Below are positions 14,317 to 23,471 of a stretch of DNA of 64,000 nt, in pieces. Within the stretch, counting starts at the first letter, position 1; every line of letters starts with the position of its first letter. Below the pieces are notes generated by a model. It was not told the origin of the DNA. It did not search any database and saw only the letters and a list, made by a program, of their open reading frames with translations. The translations under genes and the position numbers were made by a program. The stretch spans positions 1-64,000 of the forward strand of contig SFET01000016.1 in assembly GCA_004557125.1 (NCBI GenBank), given 5' to 3'. This stretch comes from Clostridiales bacterium (lineage in GTDB: Bacteria; Bacillota; Clostridia; Christensenellales; Aristaeellaceae).

Positions 14317-15071
14317 TACGGATTCCTCCATTCGTAGTCGTATTTGATTCGTGCCAGCCTGTCCATGAGGTCGGCAGCCGGAGTGCGGTTCTCGGTTTCC
14401 GGGGAAGAAGATGTGGACTCGTCAGCGGGCATTTCCGCTCTGATCTTGTCCAACAGACAATTCATGACCGCCTTGCGGGCATAACAAGAGCCGGTGGCGA
14501 AGAACTGTGCGTCCTCTGCGACCGGAGTATCGTCTGTGAACAGGATTTCATCGCAGAAGCCCAGCTCTTTGGCCTTGACTGCGTTCATCCACGTCTCGTC
14601 GTTCATCATGTGACTCAGCCGGGTGCGGGACATCCCGGTCTTGAGTTCATAGGCGTTGATGATGCTCTCCTTCACTTCATCCAGCAGCTGGGACGCTCTG
14701 CGCATTTCGGCGCTGTCGCCCATCGCAACGGTGAAGGGATTGTGTACCATCATCATGGAAGTGGGGCTCATGGTGACCTTCGTGCCCGCCATTGCAATGA
14801 CGGAGGCGGCGCTGGCAGCGATGCCGGTGATCTTGACCGTCACATCGGAGGGATATTCCATGAGCATGGTGTAAATCTGGGAAGCCGCGATGGTATCGCC
14901 GCCCGGTGAATTGATGGAGAGGGTGATCGGGCCGTCCTCGGCGAACAGCTCCTCCCGGAAGGCTGCGGGGGTGACTTCATCACCGTACCAGCTCTCTTCC
15001 GCGATGGTGCTCTCCAGCAGCAGGGTGCGTTCGCCCTGCTCATTTTTGACCCAATTCCAGAACTTCTTCAT
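14316..15071 (-). CDS. ClpP-type prohead maturation protease
   Basis: A 251-aa serine protease of the ClpP/crotonase fold used by HK97-like phages to process the prohead. Visible motifs are ITLSINSPGGDTIAASQIY (oxyanion region), the nucleophile serine in GIAASAASVIAMAG, and the catalytic histidine in SMMMVHNPFTVAMG. The C-terminal 60 residues are variable and Ser/Glu-rich. It starts in an ATGA overlap with portal and ends in a TAATG overlap with the capsid gene, so the three are translationally coupled. Confidence 0.95.
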   Translation of the reverse strand: MKKFWNWVKNEQGERTLLLESTIAEESWYGDEVTPAAFREELFAEDGPITLSINSPGGDTIAASQIYTMLMEYPSDVTVKITGIAASAASVIAMAGTKVTMSPTSMMMVHNPFTVAMGDSAEMRRASQLLDEVKESIINAYELKTGMSRTRLSHMMNDETWMNAVKAKELGFCDEILFTDDTPVAEDAQFFATGSCYARKAVMNCLLDKIRAEMPADESTSSSPETENRTPAADLMDRLARIKYDYEWRNP

Positions 15072-16351
15072 TTGCGTTTCCTCCTGTCGTCGTTGGGTGG
15101 TGCGGCAGGCGCAGTATCGGCAATGGAAGCTGCCGATGCTTTGGATGCGTCACCGGTTGTGAGGGAAATCGGAATCATATTGCCGTTGATGAGGTAGGCA
15201 TTGCCGCCTTCTTCATCGCTGATGGGGTTGAGGTTCTCCAGATCGCGGATGTCGTTTGCGGACATCCAGCCGTTCTGGCGGGCGATGGCATAGCCTTCCA
15301 TGCGGCTCTTGTAGTCGCCGCGCATCAGCCCATCCAGATTGATCTGCACATAAAAGCGCCCCTTTTCCATTTCTGGAATCAGAGCGCGGTTCATGGCCTG
15401 TTCCATTCGGACGAGCCACGGGCGAATCGTATGGATGGCGAAGTCGATGGAGCTGTGCTCGATGTTGGAGAAGGTGGAGCGGGACAGGTCGGCCACCATA
15501 TGCGGAGGCACACGATAGATGCGGCAGATCTCCTCCACCTGAAAGCGCCGGGTTTCGATGAACTGGGCCTCGTTGTTGGGCATCGACAGCGGTGTGAACG
15601 TCATTCCCTCTTCGAGCACAGCCACGCGGGATGCGTTGGAGGAACCGCCGTATGCGCTGTTCCAGCTGGCCCGCAGTGCAGCCGGGTCTTTCACGGTGTT
15701 GGGATGGGTCAATACGCCGCTGGGCCGTGCGCCGTTGGAGAAGAACTTTGCACCAAACTCTTCTGCGGCGATGCCGAGGCCAACGGCGTTCTTCTCGATG
15801 GCGATGGGCGAGTAGCCCACGATGCCGTCAAAGCCGAGTCCAGGGATGTGCAGCACATCCTCCGGCTTCATCAGAAACTGCTTGCCGCTGCTGTCGGTGT
15901 AGGTGTAGGTCAGCTTGCCCTTGCTGTCTCTGTCCACGTGCATCTGATCCGGCTGCAGCGGATGGATGCTGGCCACCTGATCGCGCCCGGTTCGGATGAT
16001 CTGGCAATAGGAGTTTCCCCACAGCAACAGATGTGTCATCATGGTCTCCCGCAGGATGAAGCTGGTCATCTCCGGATTGGGTTCATCGTGCAGGAGCCTG
16101 TACAGCGAGTGTTCCGTCGCCTTTCGATTGCCCGTGTCTGTGTGCTCATACACATGGATGGGCAGCGATGCGATGGTCTCGGCGATCACGCGCACGCAGG
16201 CGTATACTGTGGACATCTGGATTGCCGTGGAGGCCGTGACAGACTTGCCGGACACGCTGGAGCCGAAGGAAAAGGACGGCGCGGAGCTGACGGCGTTCTG
16301 CGGATTGGGCTTGTCCCTTGCACGGGCAAAGCGGGCGAATGGATTCTTCAT
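15068..16351 (-). CDS. HK97-family portal protein
   Basis: A 427-aa portal subunit that forms the DNA entry vertex. Motifs include STAIQMSTVYACVRVIAETI, LYRLLHDEPNPEMTSF, YRVPPHMVADLSRSTFSNIE and MRGDYKSRMEGYAIARQNGW followed by MSANDIRDLENLNP, all standard for the family. The start at 16351 (MKNPFARFAR) follows AACGGAGGTAGCT; the frame upstream is open only by overlap with the HNH gene. Confidence 0.95.
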   Translation of the reverse strand: MKNPFARFARARDKPNPQNAVSSAPSFSFGSSVSGKSVTASTAIQMSTVYACVRVIAETIASLPIHVYEHTDTGNRKATEHSLYRLLHDEPNPEMTSFILRETMMTHLLLWGNSYCQIIRTGRDQVASIHPLQPDQMHVDRDSKGKLTYTYTDSSGKQFLMKPEDVLHIPGLGFDGIVGYSPIAIEKNAVGLGIAAEEFGAKFFSNGARPSGVLTHPNTVKDPAALRASWNSAYGGSSNASRVAVLEEGMTFTPLSMPNNEAQFIETRRFQVEEICRIYRVPPHMVADLSRSTFSNIEHSSIDFAIHTIRPWLVRMEQAMNRALIPEMEKGRFYVQINLDGLMRGDYKSRMEGYAIARQNGWMSANDIRDLENLNPISDEEGGNAYLINGNMIPISLTTGDASKASAASIADTAPAAPPNDDRRKRK

Positions 16352-16362
16352 AGCTACCTCCG

Positions 16363-16689
16363 TTACAGGCCAGAGCCTGTCTTGCAGTCGTGATGGTGCT
16401 TGCACAGGGGCTGCCAGTTTTCCTGATCCCAAAACAGCGTCATGTCGCCGCGATGGGGAATGATGTGGTCTACGATGACGGCGGGCGTGATCTTGCCCTC
16501 TTTCAAGCAGGCCACGCACAGCGGATTGCGCTGCAGGAACAGCCCGCGCGCCTTCCTCCACTTCCCGTCATATCCGCGTTCGGCGGCATTGTCGCGGGCA
16601 TAGAGTGCGCGGTGCTGTTCACAGTACACATCATGGGAAAGATTCGGGCAGCCGGGATGGCGGCAGGGGCGCGGCGGTTTTCTGGGCAT
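16363..16689 (-). CDS. HNH endonuclease
   Basis: A 108-aa HNH nuclease: zinc-binding cysteines in CRHPGCPNL and VYCEQH, then NPLCVACLKEG, the catalytic core VDHIIPHRGDMTLFWDQENW, and the final QPLCKHHHDCKT. In cos-type phages such HNH proteins cooperate with the terminase during genome cutting. Here the gene lies between terL and portal rather than ahead of the terminase genes. The ATG follows GTGAGGTGGAGCC. Confidence 0.9.
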   Translation of the reverse strand: MPRKPPRPCRHPGCPNLSHDVYCEQHRALYARDNAAERGYDGKWRKARGLFLQRNPLCVACLKEGKITPAVIVDHIIPHRGDMTLFWDQENWQPLCKHHHDCKTGSGL

Positions 16690-16698
16690 GGCTCCACC

Positions 16699-18252
16699 TC
16701 ACAGCACCAGCAGACCGCGATGGTTGTACACGGAATCGGCGTCCAGATGCTTCATGGCTCTGTCCATCGCCATTACCAGGGCGACCGCGCCGTCCACCTT
16801 CTCGGTGCTCTTTTCCTTGTCGATCTTCACATTGCCCGCAGGATCGGTGCGCACAAAGGCGTTGTCCATGTTCCACCTGAGTACCGGATGACCGCCGTGG
16901 TTGACCTTCCGTTCCAGCACGAGGCGCATCAGCTCCTTGGTGGGCGGAGACATGTCCCGATACCCCTGACCGAAGGGCACCATGGTAAAGCCGTCATCCT
17001 CCAGCGCCTGTACCATCATGCTGGAATTCCAGCGGTCGTAGGCGATCTCGCGGATGTTGTAGCGTTCCCCAAGCTGCACGATGAATTGCTCGATATGGCC
17101 GTAGTGAACGACGTTACCTTCCGTCGTCATAATGAAGCCCTGTGCAGCCCACTGATCATACATGACATGATCGCGGCGGACGCGCAGGGAAAGGGTTTCT
17201 TCCGGCAGCCAGAAGAAAGGCAGCACGGTGTAGACTTCGGAGTCCTCGGCGGGCGGGAAAACCAGTACCAGCGTCGTAAGGTCGGTGGTGCTGGACAGGT
17301 CAAGCCCGGCATAACAGACGCAGCCCTCCAGATCATAGGGATTGACCACATCCCCGCATTCGTCCCACTTGTCCATTGGCATCCAGCGGACGGACTGCTT
17401 CACCCATTGGTTCAGGCGCAGCTGCCGAAACATGTTTTCGTCAGCGGGGGTTTCCAGCGCCTTGCGGTAGGCGTCGCGCACCTTGTCGATGGAGATGGTG
17501 TGTCCCAGGGAGGGGTTGGCCTTATACCAATTCCCCTCATCCTGCCAATCCGCTTCGTCCGGGAGGCCGAACAGAACCGGGTAAAAGCGCGGGTCATTCT
17601 TCCGGCCTTCAAGTATATCCAGCGCCTTTTGATGGACTTCCCAGCAGATGCTGTTTCTGTCCGTACCGGCGGTGGTCAGAAAAAACCACAGGGGCTGTTT
17701 TCGCGCATCGCCGCTGCCCTGCGTCATAACATCGTACAGGGCGCGGGTGGGCTGGGTGTGCAGCTCGTCGAAAATGCATGCGGATACGTTCAGACCATGC
17801 TTGGTCGCTACCTCGCTGGAGAGCACCTGATAGATGGAGCCGGTGGGCTGGTAGACCATGCGCTTCATGGAGGGGACGATCTTGATGCGCCGCATGAGGG
17901 CTGGCGATTGCTTCACCATATCGACGGCAACGTCGAACACGATGGCGGCCTGCTGGCGATCCGATGCGCAGGAGTAAACCTCGGCTTTCCATTCGTCATC
18001 GTTTACCAGCATGTTGAGTGCCAGCGCTGCGCCCAGCTCGGACTTGCCGTTCTTCTTGGGGATTTCGATGTAAGCCGAGGTATACTGGCGCTGGGTGGGA
18101 TCATCGTCGCGGACGGTGCCGAACACATCCCGGATGATCTTTTCCTGCCACGGGAGAAGCTCGAAGGGCTTCCCATGAAACTCCCCCTTGGTGTGCTTCA
18201 GCGCTTCAATGAAGCGGATGACACGCTGGGCCTTTCGTTCGTTATAAGCCAT
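16699..18252 (-). CDS. terL: Terminase large subunit
   Basis: A 517-aa packaging motor of the Terminase_1 (HK97/phiC31-like) type. The N-terminal ATPase has a Walker-A-like loop (EIPKKNGKSELGAALAL, about residues 63-80) and Walker B (SACIFDELHTQ, about residue 156). The C-terminal nuclease has an Asp in YAGLDLSSTTDLT and a later IAYDRWNSSMMVQALED. The ATG at 18252 has SD AAGGGAGCG upstream. The gene normally follows terS; here it follows a truncated vapE with only the last few terS-like codons between them, so the motor lacks its DNA-recognition partner in this window. Confidence 0.95.
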   Translation of the reverse strand: MAYNERKAQRVIRFIEALKHTKGEFHGKPFELLPWQEKIIRDVFGTVRDDDPTQRQYTSAYIEIPKKNGKSELGAALALNMLVNDDEWKAEVYSCASDRQQAAIVFDVAVDMVKQSPALMRRIKIVPSMKRMVYQPTGSIYQVLSSEVATKHGLNVSACIFDELHTQPTRALYDVMTQGSGDARKQPLWFFLTTAGTDRNSICWEVHQKALDILEGRKNDPRFYPVLFGLPDEADWQDEGNWYKANPSLGHTISIDKVRDAYRKALETPADENMFRQLRLNQWVKQSVRWMPMDKWDECGDVVNPYDLEGCVCYAGLDLSSTTDLTTLVLVFPPAEDSEVYTVLPFFWLPEETLSLRVRRDHVMYDQWAAQGFIMTTEGNVVHYGHIEQFIVQLGERYNIREIAYDRWNSSMMVQALEDDGFTMVPFGQGYRDMSPPTKELMRLVLERKVNHGGHPVLRWNMDNAFVRTDPAGNVKIDKEKSTEKVDGAVALVMAMDRAMKHLDADSVYNHRGLLVL

Positions 18253-18267
18253 GTCACCACGCTCCCT

Positions 18268-18960
18268 TCAGCAGCTGCTCCATGGGATCATGCCGGGTTT
18301 TGAAAGTGGATCGGCCTGCTCAGCAGCCTTGCGGTGAAGGGCTTCGCTCTGCCGGGAAGATACAGGCCATGTGCTGACATCGCGCCAGTCGGCGTACCTG
18401 GACAGGTACACGTCCGGGTCGAGCAGCGGGCCGGTCTGCTGTTCGAAGATGAACTCGCCATTGACAGGCGTGGAAGGCCAGTACATCAGACGGCAGGGTT
18501 CATAGGTGGTGTCATCAAACAGGTCGATGCCGATTTCCTTGGCGATCATGCGGCACAGCGCCGGGTATTCGTCCTCGCTGACTTCGCGGGCCAGCGGCAC
18601 GATCAGGCGAAGGCGCGGTGCTTCCGGGGTGTGTTTATGAGTGGAGTACACACAGCACTGCCAGCCCTCCAGCATGGTGATCTGTTCCCAGATGCCCGGC
18701 TTACCATAGTCCATGTCCAGCGTAGCCATCGACCGGCACAGCACGTTACCGTTCTTGCGGCGGCCTTCCTTCAGGTGACCGGCGACAAATCCGCCTACGT
18801 CCTTAATGCGATCCTGCTCGCCCTTTTTCATGTTGCGGTATTCCTCCACAGTCTCCGTGGTGCGCAGGGGCTGGGAGACGCGGGCGATGAACGCCTCCCA
18901 ACTCATTTCCTTGTTCTTCCAGTGTTTGTCCATGCGGCTTGTGCCGATTGCGATTTTCAT
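18268..18960 (-). pseudogene. VapE-type phage primase/helicase, N-terminal fragment
   Basis: The 230-aa product (MKIAIGTSRMDKHWKNKEMS..., GGFVAGHLKEGRRKNGNVLC, ATLDMDYGKPGIWEQI, YEPCRLMYWPSTP, YADWRDVSTWPVSSRQSE) corresponds to the primase-polymerase-like N-terminus of phage virulence-associated-E proteins, which are usually 700-800 aa and continue into a P-loop ATPase. Here homology stops after QADPLSKPG and the frame ends eight codons later at 18268. The whole ATPase half is missing, and terL begins 15 bp downstream. The start at 18960 lies in an ATGA overlap with the preceding gene. Confidence 0.85.
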
Positions 18961-19418
18961 GCGGTTACCTCCTGACAATCCGTGTCGAAATAGCGGATGG
19001 GAATGTGCTTCAGCTTTGCCTTTTTGATCTCCCGGTGCATACCCGGCGTGTGGTTGTCGCCGAATACCCATACCTCTGCACATTTGGTCAGCATGGCCAG
19101 TCCCATGACCATACCGGTTTCCCGGTCGTACAGGTTCCCATCGTTCAGAAATTGCGGGAACAACAGATGCGGCGCGAAGGGAATGTTGCCCTTGGATACG
19201 GCGAACCTGCAATACTGGCGGGCGGCGGCGACGTTGCGCTTGATGTCCCCGGCGAAGGGAGAACAGATGAATACCAGAGGACGGTAAGGGTTTTTCTGGT
19301 ACACGCTGCTGCGTACTTCCTTCTGTTTCTGCTTAAATGCCTTTTCCGCATTGTTCAGCGCGGCATAGGCGGTGGGGTCTCGATAACCTTCGTGGTTATA
19401 CAAACTGATTCTGCTCAT
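18957..19418 (-). CDS. DUF4406/DUF7768-like (nucleoside 2-deoxyribosyltransferase-like) protein
   Basis: A 153-aa protein with the layout of phage DUF4406-type proteins: RPLVFICSPFAGDIKRNVAA, YCRFAVSKGNIPFAPHLLFP, LAMLTKCAEVWVFGDNHTP and GMHREIKKAKLKHIPIRYFD. The fold belongs to the nucleoside 2-deoxyribosyltransferase-like group, although the substrate in phages is not established. It sits between an XRE gene and vapE in the replication block and overlaps vapE by 4 nt. The ATG follows AATAGGAGAAACCC. Confidence 0.8.
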   Translation of the reverse strand: MSRISLYNHEGYRDPTAYAALNNAEKAFKQKQKEVRSSVYQKNPYRPLVFICSPFAGDIKRNVAAARQYCRFAVSKGNIPFAPHLLFPQFLNDGNLYDRETGMVMGLAMLTKCAEVWVFGDNHTPGMHREIKKAKLKHIPIRYFDTDCQEVTA

Positions 19419-19427
19419 GGGTTTCTC

Positions 19428-19781
19428 CTATTCGTGGTCAATGTGGGCATCATCGTCAGCTGAACATGAAGCATATTTCAAATGCGTGAGTCGGGGACGC
19501 GGAACACGCATTTCGACGTAGGTTTGGAACGCACTCTGGGGAAGGCCAACAAATCTCATGCTGTCGTCAATGACTGCATCGTGATCCAAACCGAGGAGAC
19601 AGTTAGATGTTGTTCCAAATATCTTGGCAATTTTTTCCGTCATATCATGGGATGGGATACACCTGCCTGATTCCCAACTCGAAACAGCACCGCATGTTAT
19701 ACCAATCATGTCGGCCAGCTTTGCTTGGGTCAGGTGGTTCTTTTTTCTCAAACAGTAAATGCGATATCCGAATTCATTCAT
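19428..19781 (-). CDS. XRE-family HTH regulator in the replication module
   Basis: A 117-aa protein with a complete N-terminal XRE helix-turn-helix (YRIYCLRKKNHLTQAKLADM, IGITCGAVSSWESGRCIPS) followed by a C-terminal stretch without obvious homology. The start is ATG 19781 or an in-frame TTG three codons upstream; the SD AGAAAGGA overlaps the DNA polymerase stop codon and fits the ATG better. Its place between the polymerase and DUF4406-like genes suggests a regulator acting on middle or early phage genes. Confidence 0.85.
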   Translation of the reverse strand: MNEFGYRIYCLRKKNHLTQAKLADMIGITCGAVSSWESGRCIPSHDMTEKIAKIFGTTSNCLLGLDHDAVIDDSMRFVGLPQSAFQTYVEMRVPRPRLTHLKYASCSADDDAHIDHE

Positions 19782-19786
19782 AATTC

Positions 19787-21724
19787 TCAATCCTTTCTGT
19801 AGAAATCACATTCATAACCGTCTGCCCGGAGGGGAAGGCCAGATGCCCAAGCAGGTGCTTCTCCCATGATCGCGCAGATCTCATCCACACTGGATTCTCC
19901 GATGGGAACCTCCAGCACAGCTTCGTCGTGAATGTGCATGACAATCTCGTATCCGGCATTGCGCAGTCGGAGCATGGCCAGCGCCAGCAGATCGCGGGCA
20001 ATCGCCTGCACGATGTTTTCTACCAGCTTCGGGCCGTAGGTCTCGATGGATGTCCATTTCTTGTTCTCGCCGACGCCCATGTAGCACAGGGATCGGTTGC
20101 CGAATCGATTGGTGGTGAAGTCCGGGCGCATGTAGCACAGCTTTCTGCCCGAGGGCAGTACCACAAACAGCTTCTTCGATTGGTACACGAAGCGGATCGT
20201 GCCGACCGACGTTTCGGTCTTTTCTTCCACGGCCTCGGTGGCGGCTGCGTCCACATCCCACCACAGCTTTGTAATGTGTGGATTGGCGGCCCGCCACTGC
20301 TTCACCAGTTCTGGCAGTTCCTCTTCAGCCAGCCCCATTTCAAGAGCACCCATTGCGGTGAGTGCGCCAACGGAACCGCCATATCCAAGAGCCAGTTCGG
20401 CAATCTTGCCCTTCTGCCGGAGATGGGCGTTCTGGCCATGCTTCTCAACCGGCACACCAAACATCTGTGATGCTGACGCGCAGTAGATGTCGCCGCCGTT
20501 TTCAAAAACATCCAGCCGCCACTGTTCGCCGGAGAGCCATGCGATGACGCGGGCTTCGATGGCAGAAAAGTCAGCAACGATAAATCGGGTTCCGGGGCGC
20601 GGGACAAATGCTGTGCGGATCAGCTCGGAGAGCACATTGGGCGTGGAATCGAACAGCATGTCCAGCTCGTCATAGCGCCCAGCCTTGACGAGGTCACGGG
20701 CCAGTGCAAGATCAGGGATGTGGTTCTGGGGGAGGTTTTGTACCTGTACCAGTCGTCCGGCCCAGCGCCCGGTTCTGTTCGCACCATAAAATTGGAGCAA
20801 TCCATGCACACGACCGTCTGAGCACATTGCCCTGTCGATGGCCTCGTACTTTTTCACCGACGTTTTCGCCATGAGCAGTCGGAGCTTCAGCACCTCCAGT
20901 ACATCACCATCTGCATCCTCCAGCAGACCCTTGACGGATTTCTTGTCGAGCGTCTCCGCTTCGATGCCCTGATCGGCAAGCCAATCCTTGATCTGTGCGG
21001 GGCTGTTGGGGTTTTCGAGACCCGTCAATTCATACGCCCGCTGAGTTGTGAGGGCTTTATACTGTTCATCGCATTCAATAGCATGCTTGACCAGAACGGG
21101 GTCGATCATGATTCCCCGGTCGTTGATCTCCTGATCCATTTGGTAGAACAGCTGCTCCTGTGCCGGGATCGGAAACCGGCGCAGCTTGTGGCGGATCTCA
21201 CGTTCAGCATCCACGTCGCGGATGCAGTACTGCTTGAAACGCGCCCAGCGCTCCGGGGCATGCTCCGGGAGGTTGCGGGTTCTGTAGCCATTGGCTTTGG
21301 TGGGCTTGCATGGGATGGAGAAAAATCTGACGAGGTCGCTGCCTTCTTTCAGCTTTTTCAGTTGGATGTTCAGCACTTCGCCCACCGCATCCAGCGACAG
21401 CGGGAGGGCCAGCATCGCAGACTGCACGGCGGTGCATTGCCAGCCTTCAGGCTTCAGATGCACACCGAGGTGTCTGGAAATGCAGGTTCGTTCAAAAGCA
21501 GCATTGAAGGCGGTCTTGGTGCAGGCGGGATCGGTGAGCGCATCCAGCACACGTTGGGGAAGCTGTTCACCACATTTCAGGTCGATGATCCCGGTCGGTT
21601 CATCATCGAATGCGTAGGCAAACAGAAGTATTTCAAAACTGGGATGGTCGGAGTAGGCGTAGACACCCGCCTTGGGAAGATCAACCTCGCTGAACGTTTC
21701 AATATCGATGCTCAATGTGGGCAT
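19787..21724 (-). CDS. Phage family-A DNA polymerase with 3'-5' exonuclease domain
   Basis: A 645-aa replicative polymerase (T7-like size). The N-terminal DnaQ-like exonuclease starts with LSIDIETFSEVDL. Polymerase motif A is VADFSAIEARVIAWLSG (about residue 385), motif B is RQKGKIAELALGYGGSVGAL (about 435), and motif C is VMHIHDEAVLEVP (about 596), with both catalytic aspartates present. The start at 21724 (MPTLSIDIET) follows TTGGAGGTGATGTG; a longer frame with ATG 36 nt upstream lacks an SD. It lies directly after DUF2815 and DUF2800, the usual partners in Clostridia prophages. Confidence 0.95.
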   Translation of the reverse strand: MPTLSIDIETFSEVDLPKAGVYAYSDHPSFEILLFAYAFDDEPTGIIDLKCGEQLPQRVLDALTDPACTKTAFNAAFERTCISRHLGVHLKPEGWQCTAVQSAMLALPLSLDAVGEVLNIQLKKLKEGSDLVRFFSIPCKPTKANGYRTRNLPEHAPERWARFKQYCIRDVDAEREIRHKLRRFPIPAQEQLFYQMDQEINDRGIMIDPVLVKHAIECDEQYKALTTQRAYELTGLENPNSPAQIKDWLADQGIEAETLDKKSVKGLLEDADGDVLEVLKLRLLMAKTSVKKYEAIDRAMCSDGRVHGLLQFYGANRTGRWAGRLVQVQNLPQNHIPDLALARDLVKAGRYDELDMLFDSTPNVLSELIRTAFVPRPGTRFIVADFSAIEARVIAWLSGEQWRLDVFENGGDIYCASASQMFGVPVEKHGQNAHLRQKGKIAELALGYGGSVGALTAMGALEMGLAEEELPELVKQWRAANPHITKLWWDVDAAATEAVEEKTETSVGTIRFVYQSKKLFVVLPSGRKLCYMRPDFTTNRFGNRSLCYMGVGENKKWTSIETYGPKLVENIVQAIARDLLALAMLRLRNAGYEIVMHIHDEAVLEVPIGESSVDEICAIMGEAPAWASGLPLRADGYECDFYRKD

Positions 21725-21790
21725 CACATCACCTCCAAGGGGAATGGTGGCGGGAACCACCGGGAGCAGCGCCCGCCACCATGATTTCAG

Positions 21791-22336
21791 TTAGGAGAGG
21801 AAGTCCTCATCATCGTCTACGGGGGAGAACTCATCGCAGGCGCGTGCTCTGCCGCCGAGGGGTTCGCCGTCCTTCACCTTCTGGATGTTGCCAAGGCCAG
21901 CGGCGATGCCACGATTGCCGTTGGAGTTGTATCCGAAGAAGGTGACAGTGATATTGCCGTAGCAGCCGGAGTACACTTCTGCCGGATCGAGGATGAACTG
22001 AACATCATTGTCCACGATCTGCGGCTTTACACGGCTGTTGGCGTTGAGGAAGTAGCTGTTCGCGTAGGCTTCATCATCCGGGCGGTCGATGTCGCCGTCG
22101 CGCAGGGGCAGCTTCAGGTTGGGAGGAATCTTGCCGCCCCACTTGGAGATGGATTCCTGCTTGGCTACCTCGATGGCAGCCTTGATGCGGTTAATGGTCT
22201 TGGTGTCGCTCTTGGGGATGATGGCAGAAATGCTGTACTTGGGTTCGGAGCCATTCACGGAGTCCGGCTCCCAGCAGTGCAGGAAGGAGAACCTGCAGGG
22301 GATCATAACCTTCTTCTTGTCGTTAAATTCCTTCAT
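21791..22336 (-). CDS. DUF2815 family protein, probable single-stranded DNA-binding protein
   Basis: A 181-aa protein with the DUF2815 pattern: CRFSFLHCWEPDSVNGSEPK, YSISAIIPKSDTKTINRIKA, YFLNANSRVKPQIVDND, and a C-terminus rich in Asp/Glu (SPVDDDEDFLS) resembling the acidic tails of SSB-like proteins. DUF2815 proteins are thought to be the phage gp2.5-like ssDNA-binding factor. I prefer the ATG at 22336 because the SD GGAGGTAG sits only 3 nt from an earlier ATG (22342). The gene overlaps the 3' end of the DUF2800 gene. Confidence 0.85.
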   Translation of the reverse strand: MKEFNDKKKVMIPCRFSFLHCWEPDSVNGSEPKYSISAIIPKSDTKTINRIKAAIEVAKQESISKWGGKIPPNLKLPLRDGDIDRPDDEAYANSYFLNANSRVKPQIVDNDVQFILDPAEVYSGCYGNITVTFFGYNSNGNRGIAAGLGNIQKVKDGEPLGGRARACDEFSPVDDDEDFLS

Positions 22337-23471
22337 TTTCATCTACCTCCATAAAATCCATTTGTGCGGTATCTGTGGATACCGGTTCGCGCTTGTCCGA
22401 TTCGGAAACCAGCGTCAGCTTTCCATGCGGCTTGTACACATACGGGCCGAGCACAGAGCGGAATTGCTCCTTGCCCATCAGTCGCTCCATTTCGGTGATG
22501 CCGATGAGCGATTTCTTGTAGATGTCGGTATAGCCTGCAGCGGCGGCGGCTTTCACGACATCTGCTTCGTTGGTGAACTTGCGGTTGCTTTTGCCCTCGA
22601 CCACCTTGAAGCCGGGCCAGCGTTTTCCGTGGTTGATGGCCTGATCCTGTGCGAAGGCATACACGTCGGATGCCCATTTTGCCAGATCGTCAGCCTTGGC
22701 GATTACGTCTGCGATCTCTTCATCCGAGAGCAACGCCGGACGGGAAAAATCGTGCTTTGCCAGCTCAAGGAAGGCTTCAGCGCGGGCGCGGCATTGATTG
22801 CGGGCCTTGCAGAACCGGCACCAGCTGCCAGCAGAGAATTCTCCTGCGCCGATCAGGGCCTGTGCGCCCGCAGGGCGGAGTACGTCGTTGCCCCAGCGCT
22901 TCAGATCCTCCGGGGAGATTTCCCACGTGGAAGAATTGCTGATGCGCGGCTGGAAGATGGTCATGCGGACGATTTCGATGTCGTAGATGGCTTCCGCCAT
23001 GTTCAGTACGCCGAGACCGTAGATCATGAGCTGCGGGTTTTCGACGGCGGAAACCTCCACGCCCTTGCCCAGCTTCAGATCGATCACGTGGGCGTACTTG
23101 TCGGTGATGATGACCATGTCGGCAGTGCCGAAGCAATTGTCCACATACTCGGATGCGTCCACGCGCTGCTCCACGATGATGATGGGGTTGGCGCAGGCGC
23201 GACGGGCATCCTCGATCTCGGAAATCACAAAGGCTACATACTCATCAACAGCCTCCACCAGCTCGTCCGTGTAGAAATCTGAGGTGGGCCGGGTGGTGCG
23301 CTTCTTCAGGTACTTGCGGATCAGGTGCTCTGCGAGGGCATGACCGGCGGTGCCTTCCGCAGCGTACATGGATTCGCCTTCCTCAAATTGCTCCTCCAGC
23401 AGGAGGGAGGGTGGGCAGTGAATGCGGCGATTTGCCGCTGATGGTGAAAATCGTGCGTGTTCAGATGGCAT
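22323..23471 (-). CDS. DUF2800 family Cas4/RecB-like nuclease
   Basis: A 382-aa protein of the PD-(D/E)XK superfamily. The active-site segment GTADMVIITDKYAHVIDLKL carries the Asp and the DLK signature, and an earlier GTAGHALAEHLIRKYL provides the upstream helix with H/E. A Cys cluster WCRFCKARNQCRARA near residue 225 resembles the Fe-S ligands of Cas4/AddB-type nucleases. It is encoded with DUF2815 and the DNA polymerase, consistent with a role in phage replication or recombination. The start overlaps the preceding stop (TAATG). Confidence 0.85.
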   Translation of the reverse strand: MPSEHARFSPSAANRRIHCPPSLLLEEQFEEGESMYAAEGTAGHALAEHLIRKYLKKRTTRPTSDFYTDELVEAVDEYVAFVISEIEDARRACANPIIIVEQRVDASEYVDNCFGTADMVIITDKYAHVIDLKLGKGVEVSAVENPQLMIYGLGVLNMAEAIYDIEIVRMTIFQPRISNSSTWEISPEDLKRWGNDVLRPAGAQALIGAGEFSAGSWCRFCKARNQCRARAEAFLELAKHDFSRPALLSDEEIADVIAKADDLAKWASDVYAFAQDQAINHGKRWPGFKVVEGKSNRKFTNEADVVKAAAAAGYTDIYKKSLIGITEMERLMGKEQFRSVLGPYVYKPHGKLTLVSESDKREPVSTDTAQMDFMEVDENEGI

